DNA of 64,000 nt from Anoxybacter fermentans (GTDB lineage Bacteria; Bacillota; Halanaerobiia; DY22613): assembly GCF_003991135.1 (NCBI RefSeq), contig NZ_CP016379.1, forward strand, positions 2,046,001 to 2,110,000, read 5' to 3'. A model generated the notes under the pieces. It did not search any database. It was not told the DNA's origin and saw only the letters and a list, made by a program, of their open reading frames with translations. A program made the position numbers and the translations under genes. Positions 43,394 to 52,613 of this stretch are shown here, piece by piece. How positions within the stretch are numbered: position 1 is the stretch's first letter; every line of letters starts with the position of its first letter.

Positions 43394-46300
43394 CTCTTAT
43401 AAATATTATACGCAAGCTCCATTAATTTTTGGGCAATCTCATTTCTCTTATTAAATAAACACTTATTTTTCCGCGATCTTTGAAGAAGAATATGAGAAAT
43501 CAAATAGGATTTTAACCTCTTTTGTAAAGTATAATTTTCCCAGAAATCTACTGTTTGGACTTCTTTGCTTATGATCGCAATAGTATCTTTAGTTAATTCA
43601 ATTAGAAAATCAATTTCTTCTTTATCTAATTTTTCAATTGGCTTTTTACCATAAATTTCTCTTTTGAGTAGTCCAAAGAAAGGCATCTCTTTTTTTGGGT
43701 CAAAGCCAAAAGTCTCTTCAACAGTTCTACCCTTCTTGATTTCTTCTCTAATTTTCTCCAGTTCAGAGGCAAGAATATTCCAGTTTTCCCTGTACTCCTC
43801 AAGTATTCTTTTCAGTCTATCAGAAAACCTTTCATAAAATTCTGGATCCTCTTCATAGTGCTTTTCAATATGCTCAATAGTTGCATATTTCAGCTCCTCA
43901 GCTCTGGCTTTACTTGACTTTTTCTTTTTAACATTTTCTATGAAGTCATCAGAAAGCAGAGGGAGGGGAGCAATCTTTGGGTTAACACCTTTTGAAAGAA
44001 GATACTCTTCAACAATTTCTCTAATTTTCTTGCTTGCATCTTTTATGCTAAGTTTGTCATCTCTATATCTATTTCTTGCTGATTGCCTTATAAAGTTAAG
44101 AATTTTCAACTCCCGCATATATTTTAAAGCTTCGGGATCGGGAAGCAATTTATCTATTGCTCTATTAAACTGTCTAACATATGTTAGAAATTCATTTCTA
44201 ACCTCTTCATCTACAAGAAGATCTATACATTCTTCAATATTGTCCATCCAGTCTTCAATCTCATACTTCTTGAAGAAATCATTGATGAGGTTATAGATAT
44301 ATTTTAATTCATCAATACTCTTACCTCTATCCTTAACTACCTGTGTAATCTCTTCAACATCTTTTTCGTCAAATATTGCAAGCGCTTCTTTTAGATGTTT
44401 CAAAACACCTACATAATCCACAACAAAACCACAACTTTTATTCTTGTAAACCCTGTTCACCCTTGCAATTGCCTGAAGAAGATTATGCTCTTTGATAACA
44501 TTATCTAAATACATCACCTGCTCAATCGGCGCATCAAATCCTGTAATGAGCATACTCTGGACAACCAGAATACCAACATCTCCATTTATCCCACTTTCAT
44601 CTTCTTTAGCAAAAGGAAGTTTAAAGCTTTTTATATGTATTTCCTGCTTATCAGGGTCTGTAAAGGGATGATATTCTGGAGGATCGTTTTGATTTCCTGA
44701 TATTACAACAGCAACTTTTAGTTTTTCAAGTTGATCTAAGTCTATTTTATTGTTGCGATCTCTTTTTAATTCCTCTATTTTCTCTTTAAGGGCACCTTCA
44801 AGGGCTTTTTTATATCTTATAGCTGCTAGTCTTGAAACTGTAACAACCTGTGCCTTAAAACCATTGGGGAATACATGAGTTACATAGTGGTCAACCATGT
44901 CTTTCGCTTTATCTTTAATAACATTTTCATCTTCAAGATAGGCTTTCCAGGTATATCTTCCCATAATTTTTGCTTTTTGCTCGCTGTCTAGCATGTTAAA
45001 GACATCTTCAAACCGCTTATTTGCCTCTTCCTCGTCAGAAATTTCTGCCCTGTGTGTTCTCCCCTCATAGACAATCTCAACAGTAACCCCATCCTCAACA
45101 GACTGGCGAATGCTGTATTTGTCTATATAATCTCCAAAGGTCCACTCTGTTTTTTCAATAGGTGTTCCAGTGAAGGCAATTCTAACTGCATTTGGTAGCG
45201 CTTTTTTTAAGTTAGCACCAAGTAATTTATACTGGCTACGATGTGCCTCATCAATCATAATAAGGATATTTGGTGATGTGTTCAATACAGGAAACTCTCT
45301 TTTTAGCTCTCTTTCCTGAAATTTATGAATCATGCCCATAACCAGATCTGGAGTATTTGTTTTTAATAAATCCTGTAATTCTCTAATACTTCCAGCAAGA
45401 TTTACGGTATAACCCACACTTTTTGATGTATCTTTTAATTGCTTTTCTAAATCCTTTCTATCTGTAATAAAAACTATCTTAAAGTTTCTTAATTCTTGAT
45501 CATGATACATTGCCCTGACCACATACATCATCGTAAGAGATTTGCCCGACCCTTGAGTGTGCCAGACAATACCGCCTTTTTCCTGTTGTGTTTTACCCTC
45601 TTTCAATCTTTTTATTATCTTTTTTACCGCCCTGAATTGCTGATATCTTGGGACAACTTTTATTACTCCGACTTTTGGATCTTCTTTATACAATGTAAAA
45701 CTGTGAAGAATATCCAGGAGATTGTTTTTTGAAAGCATTCCTTGAATAAGAAATTCCTGACTTGTTACTACATTTTTATCTGTTTCAATATCTGATAACT
45801 TAAAAGGATAAGGATCTTTCCATTCAACAAAATACTCATATTCTGATGTTATTGTTCCATATTTTGCTACCTGATTAGATGTAGCTATCATAAAAAGGTT
45901 ATACCAGAAGAGTTTTTCGTTTCCTTCCTTTTCTCCTCTTCTATTGGAATATCTCATTAATTGGGTGATTGCTTCACCTATTGGGTCATTTATTGTTGGA
46001 GATTTACATTCCACAACAACAAGAGGTAGCCCATTAACAAACAGAACAATATCCGGGATTATGTGTTTTTCAGTTCCCGGAATGTTTACTTTAAACTGTG
46101 AGATGGCAATGAAGGAGTTATTTTCTGGATTTTGAAAATCAATAAATCTAACCGTTGGGCTTTTTTCTCCTGTTTTCCTGTTTTCTGAAACTGAGATGTT
46201 TTCAAGGAGTAAGTTATGAATTTCTTTGTTTGCCTCTAAAAGAGAATTAGCTTGTGGTGTGGTTACTCTTCTTACTACCTCATTTATCTGGTCCTCCTCA

Positions 46301-46485
46301 ATCCACGGGTTTATTCTTTTTATTGATTCTTTAAGCTCTTTTTCAAGAATTACCTCTCTAAAACTCTCCCTCAGGGATTTTGAAGGATCAAATTTATCAC
46401 CATGAATAATTTTCCAGTCAAGCGATTTAAGCTGCCTTAAAAACGACTCTTCAACATAATGCTCTTCATCAAGGAGTTTATACAT
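43390..46485 (-). CDS. hsdR: Type I restriction enzyme, R subunit
   Basis: DNA translocase and endonuclease. About 1031 residues from ATG 46485, seven bases after GAGGGTG. N-terminal nuclease domain with PDIVLFVNGLPLVVVECKSP (PD-(D/E)xK, about 145-165); helicase domain with Walker A TQGSGKSLTM (about 305), DEAH box in MIDEAHRSQY, and motif VI QAIARVNRVY; C-terminal helical HsdM-contact region. Intact, so restriction capacity would be retained if HsdM and HsdS can be made. Its start overlaps the hsdS 3' end by eight bases. Confidence 0.95.
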   Translation of the reverse strand: MYKLLDEEHYVEESFLRQLKSLDWKIIHGDKFDPSKSLRESFREVILEKELKESIKRINPWIEEDQINEVVRRVTTPQANSLLEANKEIHNLLLENISVSENRKTGEKSPTVRFIDFQNPENNSFIAISQFKVNIPGTEKHIIPDIVLFVNGLPLVVVECKSPTINDPIGEAITQLMRYSNRRGEKEGNEKLFWYNLFMIATSNQVAKYGTITSEYEYFVEWKDPYPFKLSDIETDKNVVTSQEFLIQGMLSKNNLLDILHSFTLYKEDPKVGVIKVVPRYQQFRAVKKIIKRLKEGKTQQEKGGIVWHTQGSGKSLTMMYVVRAMYHDQELRNFKIVFITDRKDLEKQLKDTSKSVGYTVNLAGSIRELQDLLKTNTPDLVMGMIHKFQERELKREFPVLNTSPNILIMIDEAHRSQYKLLGANLKKALPNAVRIAFTGTPIEKTEWTFGDYIDKYSIRQSVEDGVTVEIVYEGRTHRAEISDEEEANKRFEDVFNMLDSEQKAKIMGRYTWKAYLEDENVIKDKAKDMVDHYVTHVFPNGFKAQVVTVSRLAAIRYKKALEGALKEKIEELKRDRNNKIDLDQLEKLKVAVVISGNQNDPPEYHPFTDPDKQEIHIKSFKLPFAKEDESGINGDVGILVVQSMLITGFDAPIEQVMYLDNVIKEHNLLQAIARVNRVYKNKSCGFVVDYVGVLKHLKEALAIFDEKDVEEITQVVKDRGKSIDELKYIYNLINDFFKKYEIEDWMDNIEECIDLLVDEEVRNEFLTYVRQFNRAIDKLLPDPEALKYMRELKILNFIRQSARNRYRDDKLSIKDASKKIREIVEEYLLSKGVNPKIAPLPLLSDDFIENVKKKKSSKARAEELKYATIEHIEKHYEEDPEFYERFSDRLKRILEEYRENWNILASELEKIREEIKKGRTVEETFGFDPKKEMPFFGLLKREIYGKKPIEKLDKEEIDFLIELTKDTIAIISKEVQTVDFWENYTLQKRLKSYLISHILLQRSRKNKCLFNKRNEIAQKLMELAYNIYKR

Positions 46486-47021
46486 CTTCCACACCCTCTT
46501 TGATTAAATGATTAACTCTTATTTTACCAGTCAAAAGGTCTTCCATTAAACTCTGCTTTAACCTTTTAAGTTTTTCTTTATATTTTTGTTCTTTTTCTAT
46601 GGTCTTGTCTATTTGTGTTAGAATTTGGGCTATGCATTGTTGTTCTGGGAGTGGGGGAAGTAGAAATTTATAATTTTTTAAAATTTCCCAGCTTGTTCTT
46701 GGCATTTTAGTTCCAAAAACTTTGGATTCCGCTAATTTTAAAAAATTTTTTGATTGAATAATTAAATATAGGAATTTTTGATAAATTTTATTATCTTTTG
46801 CTTTAATCACAAACAATTCTGTTGAGCAAACACCCTCAAAAGTTGCAAACCAAAACTTTCTTAAGTTTGGTCTAAGTTTGGCAAATAAGATATCTTCCTT
46901 TTTAAATATATTTGAAATCCCTTTTATTTCCTCAGAGTTTAAAAATCCATTAATTTTTCCAATTTCCTTTTCAATATTCTCTAAACCAATGTAAATATCA
47001 CTAATAGAAGGAAATTTTTTT
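46478..47021 (-). pseudogene. hsdS: Type I restriction S subunit, second half (out of frame)
   Basis: Continues the upstream hsdS frame after a shift at the A7 run (T7 at 47015-47021 on the plus strand). The frame reads FPSISDIYIGLENIEKEIGK onward as the second target-recognition domain, then the conserved LPPLPEQQCIAQILTQIDKT helix and LMEDLLTGKIRVN. The first ATG inside it (46816) would give only 112 residues. One added A in the run would restore a full two-domain HsdS of about 435 residues. A -1 ribosomal slip on A-AAA-AAT would do the same. Confidence 0.9.
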
Positions 47022-47787
47022 CATTTCTCAATTCTGCTACACTTCCCAACTCCACAACTTCCCACTCTTTTGGTATTTTGCCAAGTGGCGAGTCTTTGAA
47101 TTTGTGCGTTTTTTCGCTTCTGATTTGCCCTTTTTCGTCAATCCCTTTTGTGAGTAAATCCTGCATCAAGCCCTGTTTTATGCGTTTGTATTTCTCTATG
47201 ATTTTGTCGGTTTTTTCTATTGCATTATCAACGGTTTCTAAAATTTCGGCAATTTTACGTTGCTCGGGGAGTGGTGGGATTGATAAACATATATTCGAAA
47301 AAGGCGTAATATTTATCGTTGTTCTGGTGGTACCTATTGCACTATCCATAATTGCTTTTTGTCCCCAATGTGAAACAATAAAATTTAATATGTATTTTTC
47401 TGATGCTTTTGATTTGTCTACGCTTACTTTAAGACAACTAGAGGCAATAATTCCTTCGGTGTATTCATTAGAAAATATACCTGATTTACCAATTGTTGCC
47501 CCAGTTTTTGCAATTATTATGTCCCCCGGTAAAACCTTGCTTCTCCTTAATGCACTTGCTTTTTTCTTCGTAATAAAAACTAAATTTTCATGAATAAATT
47601 TTCCTTCAAAGCTCAAATTTACTACTCTAATTAAGGGTATTTCCCCATCTTCTACATATTCATCGGAGTGCAATTGTGTCCCAAAAGGCCCATCAACTAT
47701 AGCAAACTTTTTATTTTCAGCTATTTCTCCTAACTTTACCCTTTTCCATCCATCTGGTAACTTCTCCATTTTAATATCTGCCATCAT
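46981..47787 (-). CDS. hsdS: Type I restriction S subunit, first half (ends at frameshift)
   Basis: 268 residues. First target-recognition domain (about 12-175; DGWKRVKLGEIAENK, GPFGTQLHSDEY, IPLIRVVNLSF) and the first conserved coiled-coil (LPPLPEQRKIAEILETVDNA, about 175-215), then the start of the second domain (KIPKEWEVVELGSVAEL) before the frame leaves at the A7 tract and stops 14 residues later. A half HsdS with one recognition domain can sometimes dimerise to make a palindromic specificity, so this may be a working alternative product. Overlaps the hsdM 3' frame by 17 bases. Confidence 0.9.
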   Translation of the reverse strand: MMADIKMEKLPDGWKRVKLGEIAENKKFAIVDGPFGTQLHSDEYVEDGEIPLIRVVNLSFEGKFIHENLVFITKKKASALRRSKVLPGDIIIAKTGATIGKSGIFSNEYTEGIIASSCLKVSVDKSKASEKYILNFIVSHWGQKAIMDSAIGTTRTTINITPFSNICLSIPPLPEQRKIAEILETVDNAIEKTDKIIEKYKRIKQGLMQDLLTKGIDEKGQIRSEKTHKFKDSPLGKIPKEWEVVELGSVAELRNEKNFLLLVIFTLV

Positions 47788-48994
47788 AATATCCCAACCT
47801 TGTTAAAAATTTATTTAGTTTTTTTACTTCTTCCTCTCTTTCTTGTTCTATTTGGTTTAAAGGTATCTTGTATTTATCCCAAAGCTTTTCAATTACTTTA
47901 ATCACTTTTTTCTTCTCGGCATTAACATATTTTTCAACTTCTTTTGCAATTAAATCATAAAACTTCTCAAGAATTAACTCTTTTGCCTCTTCCTCTGTAA
48001 AGCTTTCTCTTTTAATGTGTATCTTCCCCTTCTTTATTAACTCCTTAGGCTTGCCTTTTTCCGGACTTTTCCAAACCCCTTCTAATTCCTCAGCCTTTGT
48101 TTTTAATTCTTTTTTTAGTTTTTTTAGTTTCTTATCTTTCTCGTCAATCTTTTTAATCAGGTTCTCCCAAATACTTGCTTCTTTTTGTACCGCTTCGCTC
48201 TGGTTGGATCTTAAATCTTTAACTAATTCTTTTAAATAGTCTTTTACCTTTTTTATAGTTTTATTTCCTTGTTCTTCTTCGTCCCATTCCTCGATTTCCT
48301 CAAAAATTTCATTTATTTCTCCTTCAATTTCTGCAATTTTTCCTTCTAATTCCTCAATCTCTTTTACTTCTTTACTAAAAAATTTGTTTTTTATTCTTTC
48401 ATCTTCTATCAAATTAGCACTCCAGCCAACAGATACAATTGTTTTAAAATCATATCTCAAATCCTCCCACCAGTTTACAAAGATGCCGGCAATTTTAAAC
48501 TCATCCAGCACACCAACAGGTAAAAGTTTCTCCTTTATCCTTTTAAGTGCTTTATTTCTGAACTCCCAGAGATGATTGTTTCTATAAAAATCTTCAATCT
48601 CCAGCTTTATCTCTTCCCACCATTCTTTTAAACTTTCGTCAAGTTTTTTACAAGTAGTTTTTACTTCCTGAGAATTTTCAATTATTTCTTTTATTTTTTC
48701 CTTCTTTCTTATCTCTTCCTTAAACTCTAAATAACTCTCGTCTTTTTTCTTAAAAAAGATTTCATGACTTATGCCAAATTTCTTAAACTGATCTCTGTAA
48801 AGTTCCACTTCTCTTTTGGGAACGCTTTCAACTAAATGGGCATGAACATCTTCAATTTCTGGTTCAGGTGTGTTATCAACATACCTTCTTATATTCAAAT
48901 TAAAATCATTTTCTTCAATCTCCTTTATATCAACAAGCCTTGAGTATTTTGGAATTTCCTTTTTTTCATCAAAAACATTTACAATTTTTTTCAA
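47771..48994 (-). pseudogene. hsdM: Type I restriction M subunit, C-terminal part (second frame)
   Basis: 407-residue frame that begins [20 protein letters not shown] and NLNIRRYVDNTPEPE, which is the normal continuation of HsdM after LRPEDIEK. It therefore belongs to the 48969-50270 frame, separated by a shift at an A7 run. Residues 60-407 form the long charged, coiled-coil-rich extension seen in larger (about 800-residue) HsdM proteins. Its own start would be ATG 48994 (MKKIVNV) with no clear ribosome binding site. Read as a separate gene it would be misnamed. Confidence 0.87.
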
Positions 48995-50270
48995 TATCTT
49001 CAGGCCTTAAATAATTTTGATTTCTCCCTTCCCCATACTCTCTATCTGCATTTATAAATAAAATTTTGTTTTTTAGATGCTCTGGTTTGTTTTTGTTTAT
49101 AACTACCACACATGCGGGAATACCTGTATTGTAAAATAACTTGGGAGGAAGCCCAATAATTGCTTCAATAATTCCATCTTTAACTATCCCTTCTCTTATA
49201 ATCTTTTCCTGCCCACCTCTAAACAAAACACCATGTGGCATAATTGTTGCCATAACCCCATCATCTTTTAAACTGGCAATCATATGTTGGAGAAACATTA
49301 AATCAGCTTTTTTGCCTGTTTCCGGAGTAAATCCATATTTAAATCTTTCAGGAAATTGCATATTTGCTTTAGTATAATTTTGTGAAAAGGGAGGATTGGC
49401 TATTACTCTATCAAACCTTTTTATATACCCATTCTCAACAAACATAGGATTTGTCAGAGTATCCTCGTTTTCTATATGAGCATCAGGAATATTATGAAGA
49501 ATCATATTCATCTTACATATGGCCCATGTGGTTCCATTGTTGTCTTGACCATAAAGTGCAAGCTTCTCTGGATTCTGTCCTTGTTCTTCTACATATTGTC
49601 TTGATTGGATGAGCATACCCCCAGAACCAACAGTAGGGTCATATACTGTTATACCTTCTTGTGGTTTTATCAATCTGACCAATAACCTTACAACCTGAGA
49701 AGGTGTATAGAATTCACCACCTTTTTTACCTGACGAATCTGCAAACTGCTTTATCAAATATTCATATGCCGCTCCTAATAAATCAGGAAACTCAAAATCC
49801 TCATTGGTCAATCTGTATTTGTTAAAATGATGTATTAAATCAATCAATTGTTGATCTTTGAGCCTGGTTTTTCCTTTGGTGGCATTAAAATCTATATGTC
49901 TCAATACCCCTTCTAACTCAGGATTTGTCTCTTCTAATGCCGCAAGAGCTTTATTCAGCTGATTACCCACATCTTCTTTTAAGTTAAGGATATTTTCCCA
50001 TCTTGCCCTTTTAGGAACAAAAAAACTATCTCCATACAAATTTGGATCCTCTATAAGTTCATTTAGTTCTTTTTCAGAAAAACCTTGGGCTTTGAATTGT
50101 TCTAACAACTCTTGTCTTTTAACTTCAAATGTGTCAGAGACACGCTTTAGAAACAACATACCAAATATGAATTCCTTATATTCAGAGGCATCCATTTTGC
50201 CTCTTAAAATATCAGCTGCCTTAAATAAGTGTGTTTCTAGTTGCCTCAGTGTTATTTTTTCATTGCTCAT
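48969..50270 (-). CDS. hsdM: Type I restriction M subunit, N-terminal and catalytic part (first frame)
   Basis: 433 residues: N-terminal helical HsdM domain (about 1-150) and the adenine methyltransferase core with AdoMet motif [11 protein letters not shown] (about 211-221) and catalytic NPPF (about 292-295). The frame ends [13 protein letters not shown] and stop, whereas the family continues [10 protein letters not shown]; at G-AAAAAAA-TTG (48985-48991) loss of one A restores the continuation in the downstream frame. Catalytic residues are all present, but the part that contacts HsdS/HsdR is in the other frame. Confidence 0.93.
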   Translation of the reverse strand: MSNEKITLRQLETHLFKAADILRGKMDASEYKEFIFGMLFLKRVSDTFEVKRQELLEQFKAQGFSEKELNELIEDPNLYGDSFFVPKRARWENILNLKEDVGNQLNKALAALEETNPELEGVLRHIDFNATKGKTRLKDQQLIDLIHHFNKYRLTNEDFEFPDLLGAAYEYLIKQFADSSGKKGGEFYTPSQVVRLLVRLIKPQEGITVYDPTVGSGGMLIQSRQYVEEQGQNPEKLALYGQDNNGTTWAICKMNMILHNIPDAHIENEDTLTNPMFVENGYIKRFDRVIANPPFSQNYTKANMQFPERFKYGFTPETGKKADLMFLQHMIASLKDDGVMATIMPHGVLFRGGQEKIIREGIVKDGIIEAIIGLPPKLFYNTGIPACVVVINKNKPEHLKNKILFINADREYGEGRNQNYLRPEDIEKNCKCF

Positions 50271-50334
50271 TTATCACACCCCTACCTACTTATCATATTT
50301 TTTAACTATTTTCCTGGACAGACTTGAAGACTTC

Positions 50335-50404
50335 ACTCAACGGAATGCCGGGATTCACGAAGTGTCTCAAAGAGGCAGCCGAAGCCGTATGTCCGCTGTT
50401 ATGT
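50335..50404. other. attC-like imperfect palindrome after the Mrr-like gene
   Basis: A GC-rich 70-bp island (around half GC in a roughly one-third-GC region) immediately after the Mrr-like stop codon. On the plus strand it opens with ACTCAAC (fits RYYYAAC) and closes with GTTATGT (close to GTTRRRY, one mismatch). The adjacent segments GGAATGCCG and CGTATGTCCG pair with one or two unpaired bases, as in integron attC sites. No integrase gene is in the window. Could instead be a terminator-like hairpin. Confidence 0.35.
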
Positions 50405-50414
50405 GCCGTTCGTA

Positions 50415-51425
50415 TCAATTATGGATTCCATACTTTACTATCAAGCTTGCAAGATCTTTTCCTAATAATATACCTACATTCTTTCCAGTATCATTTCTTA
50501 ATTTTTCGAGTTCCTCTTCAAATTCTTCTGTCATTTTTAGCGCCGTTGATATTATCAATCCACAAGTATAATCAGGATTTGAGTCAAAAGCTCTTCTTAT
50601 ATCTTCTATGGCTTTTGTATATCCCATTTTACCTCCATAAGATTTCACCTGAACTGCGCATAATCCTTCCTTTTGCAGCCCTTCAATTTCAAATCCACTC
50701 TCATATACAAATTCAAGATCTGCTCCATTTACATCAGGTCCCTTTCTGACTTCTTTAACATTTGGCAATTTCCCTAAAACTCCAATAAGTAAATCTTCTA
50801 AATTTTTGCCAGGAAATATATGATGCAGTTTCTTAGATATTTCGTCCAAGTAACTATTCATTTCTTCTTCAAATCTTTCCTTAACATCTTTTCCGTGTCC
50901 ACCTTCTTTAATCTCCTGTAATAATTCCTCAAATTCTTGTTTTGCGTAAACTCTCCACCAGGCACCTCGAAGACCTAACCTGCGTCTTAAATATGGATGA
51001 ACAATATTAGAGTTTCTATCAAAATATGCTACAAATTCACACGGCAAGAAGTGTCTGAAATCCCCTTCTTCTCCATCGTCCCAGATCTCGCTAAAGATAT
51101 ATTCTCCTGTAATTTTTACTATGGTGCACTTGCCATATTCTGGCATGTTTATATAAACGAAATAGTCTCCTGGTTTAACATAGGACAACATGAAATGAGC
51201 ATGTTTCCAGGAGTCTTTTTCTTTGTCACTAAGAGAATTCCATCCATTTTTATCAATCTTCGCCTTAATTTTCCTTAAATCCGCTTCAACAAAGTATGAC
51301 CAACCAAATCTAGCTTTTCCTTTTTTAAGTTCCTCATAAATACGTGGTATCCAATACTCAGAGCCTTCTTCCCAAGGCTGAATCGTTTTTACAGCAAAAA
51401 TAGTATATTCTTCTACCTTATTCAT
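50415..51425 (-). CDS. Mrr-like restriction endonuclease with N-terminal sensor-like domain
   Basis: 336 residues from ATG 51425, behind GGAGGGAG; the longer frame to 51479 encodes that site. C-terminal domain (about 195-336) has a PD-(D/E)xK-type core: GPDVNGADLEFVY, then AVQVKSYGGKMGYTKAIEDI (Q-x-K form as in Mrr), and a final GLIIST strand. The N-terminal 190 residues (YTIFAVKTIQPWEEGSEYW..., YFVYINMPEYGKCTIVKITG) look like a PUA/EVE-type or small beta-barrel sensor region but I cannot name it. Upstream of hsdM in the same direction; may be a type IV partner or independent nuclease. Confidence 0.75.
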   Translation of the reverse strand: MNKVEEYTIFAVKTIQPWEEGSEYWIPRIYEELKKGKARFGWSYFVEADLRKIKAKIDKNGWNSLSDKEKDSWKHAHFMLSYVKPGDYFVYINMPEYGKCTIVKITGEYIFSEIWDDGEEGDFRHFLPCEFVAYFDRNSNIVHPYLRRRLGLRGAWWRVYAKQEFEELLQEIKEGGHGKDVKERFEEEMNSYLDEISKKLHHIFPGKNLEDLLIGVLGKLPNVKEVRKGPDVNGADLEFVYESGFEIEGLQKEGLCAVQVKSYGGKMGYTKAIEDIRRAFDSNPDYTCGLIISTALKMTEEFEEELEKLRNDTGKNVGILLGKDLASLIVKYGIHN

Positions 51426-51791
51426 TTTGTTTCTCCCTCCTTCTAAGTTATCTTTACGAATGACACATAACTCTTTCATATCTGTAATATTATATTATTC
51501 CATAATAAATAACCTCCCTCTATAAATATAAATCACTTTTTTCTAACAAAATTCAATTTATATATTTTTATGTTACCATTAACAATATATCTTCCATTAT
51601 CATTCATTCTAGATAATTAACTAATATCCTTTCAAATTACAATTAATTTTTATAAGGCCATAATTCTAATTTAAACACAGTTTCCCAATAATCAAATTTC
51701 AAAAATGTGTAATAATATATCTAGCCACTATAAATATTTCTCCGGATAATTTGTAGATTTTTTTGTTTCATTTGAATGACCTCCTGATACT
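51426..51791. other. Intergenic region upstream of the restriction island
   Basis: Very AT-rich. It should contain the promoter of the Mrr-like/hsd genes; a TATAAT is visible on the minus strand near 51490 but no convincing -35. A 16-codon frame (51721-51771) lies at its right side and is listed separately. No repeat copy is found here. Confidence 0.4.
51721..51771 (-). CDS. Possible 16-residue peptide or gene start remnant
   Basis: ATG 51771 to TAG, encoding MKQKNLQIIRRNIYSG, with an excellent GGAGG site eight bases upstream, directly after the ABC-2 permease gene. It may be a true short peptide exported by, or related to, the neighbouring transporter, or the remaining start of a lost gene. 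Only the ribosome binding site supports it. Confidence 0.25.
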   Translation of the reverse strand: MKQKNLQIIRRNIYSG

Positions 51792-52613
51792 CTAATAATT
51801 TGTTAGTGTCCCTTTTACTTTTAATCCACGAATGATTTTCATATAGATAAAGACCGCCACAACAAATAAACAGACACTATATACAAAAATAATTGACATT
51901 TCTAAAGGGACTTTCATATATGTAATTGTTCCCAAGATACTATATCGCATTAAATCAACACAGTAGGTGATTGGATTTACTAGCGCCACATATTTTAACC
52001 AGGTAGGAAATACAGTAATCGGATAACTGACTCCGGCTAAAAAGATTAATATTGAATTGATCATAAAAGTTATTTTGGTTAATTTTGTCTTAATCGTAAT
52101 CCCCGCCAGTAAAATTCCTAAGCCAAAAGCTACTAATGAAGCAATAATGATAATAAAAAACATGGAAGACAAATCATAAAAGCCAATCCCTTCTCCAAAA
52201 ATTATGGAGATCAGGAAATAGAATAGGAAAAAATCAATAATTTGAACAACCATAGCTGAAATCATATCGCCAATCAAAAGATAAATTGCATTAACTGGTG
52301 ATAACATCAAAGTTTCAAAAGTCCCTTGTTGTAGTTCGGAAGTTATCAAAATACTTGAACTCACCATCAAATGAGTAATATATGTTATAAAGAAATAGGT
52401 GATAGCAATATATGAAATATATTTATCTGTCCCAGTATAATGAAAAAATGTATTTTCCTTTACATGAATATAACTGGAAAACAAAAGAAGGGGTAAAATT
52501 CCTGCAATAGGCCTCAATAAGATCGACAGAGAATCAATTTTATATCTCATCTTAATAGTCAGATCTTTTTTGATCATATAAAACATCGCTTTAAAATTTA
52601 AGAAAGTTCCCAT
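51792..52613 (-). CDS. ABC-2 type permease (second)
   Basis: 273 residues, six membrane segments (about 28-50, 60-82, 110-135, 145-168, 175-195, 240-262) with an ABC-2 pattern: ELQQGTFETLMLSPVNAIYLL near residue 92 and YPITVFPTWLKYVALVNPIT near 198. It overlaps the other permease gene by 23 bases, implying translational coupling and a heterodimer. Substrate unknown. Confidence 0.88.
   Translation of the reverse strand: MGTFLNFKAMFYMIKKDLTIKMRYKIDSLSILLRPIAGILPLLLFSSYIHVKENTFFHYTGTDKYISYIAITYFFITYITHLMVSSSILITSELQQGTFETLMLSPVNAIYLLIGDMISAMVVQIIDFFLFYFLISIIFGEGIGFYDLSSMFFIIIIASLVAFGLGILLAGITIKTKLTKITFMINSILIFLAGVSYPITVFPTWLKYVALVNPITYCVDLMRYSILGTITYMKVPLEMSIIFVYSVCLFVVAVFIYMKIIRGLKVKGTLTNY

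Noticed and set aside
47078-47593. 171-codon plus-strand frame inside hsdS
   Set aside because: It is antisense to a clearly conserved recognition domain; the frame is open only because of codon bias of the minus-strand gene.
47771-48994. The 407-residue frame as an independent coiled-coil gene
   Set aside because: Its first 45 residues are the conserved continuation of HsdM, so it is part of hsdM beyond a frameshift.
50092-50749. Plus-strand frames of 141 and 159 codons across the hsdM/Mrr-like junction
   Set aside because: They lie antisense to two recognised genes and have no ribosome binding site or family resemblance.
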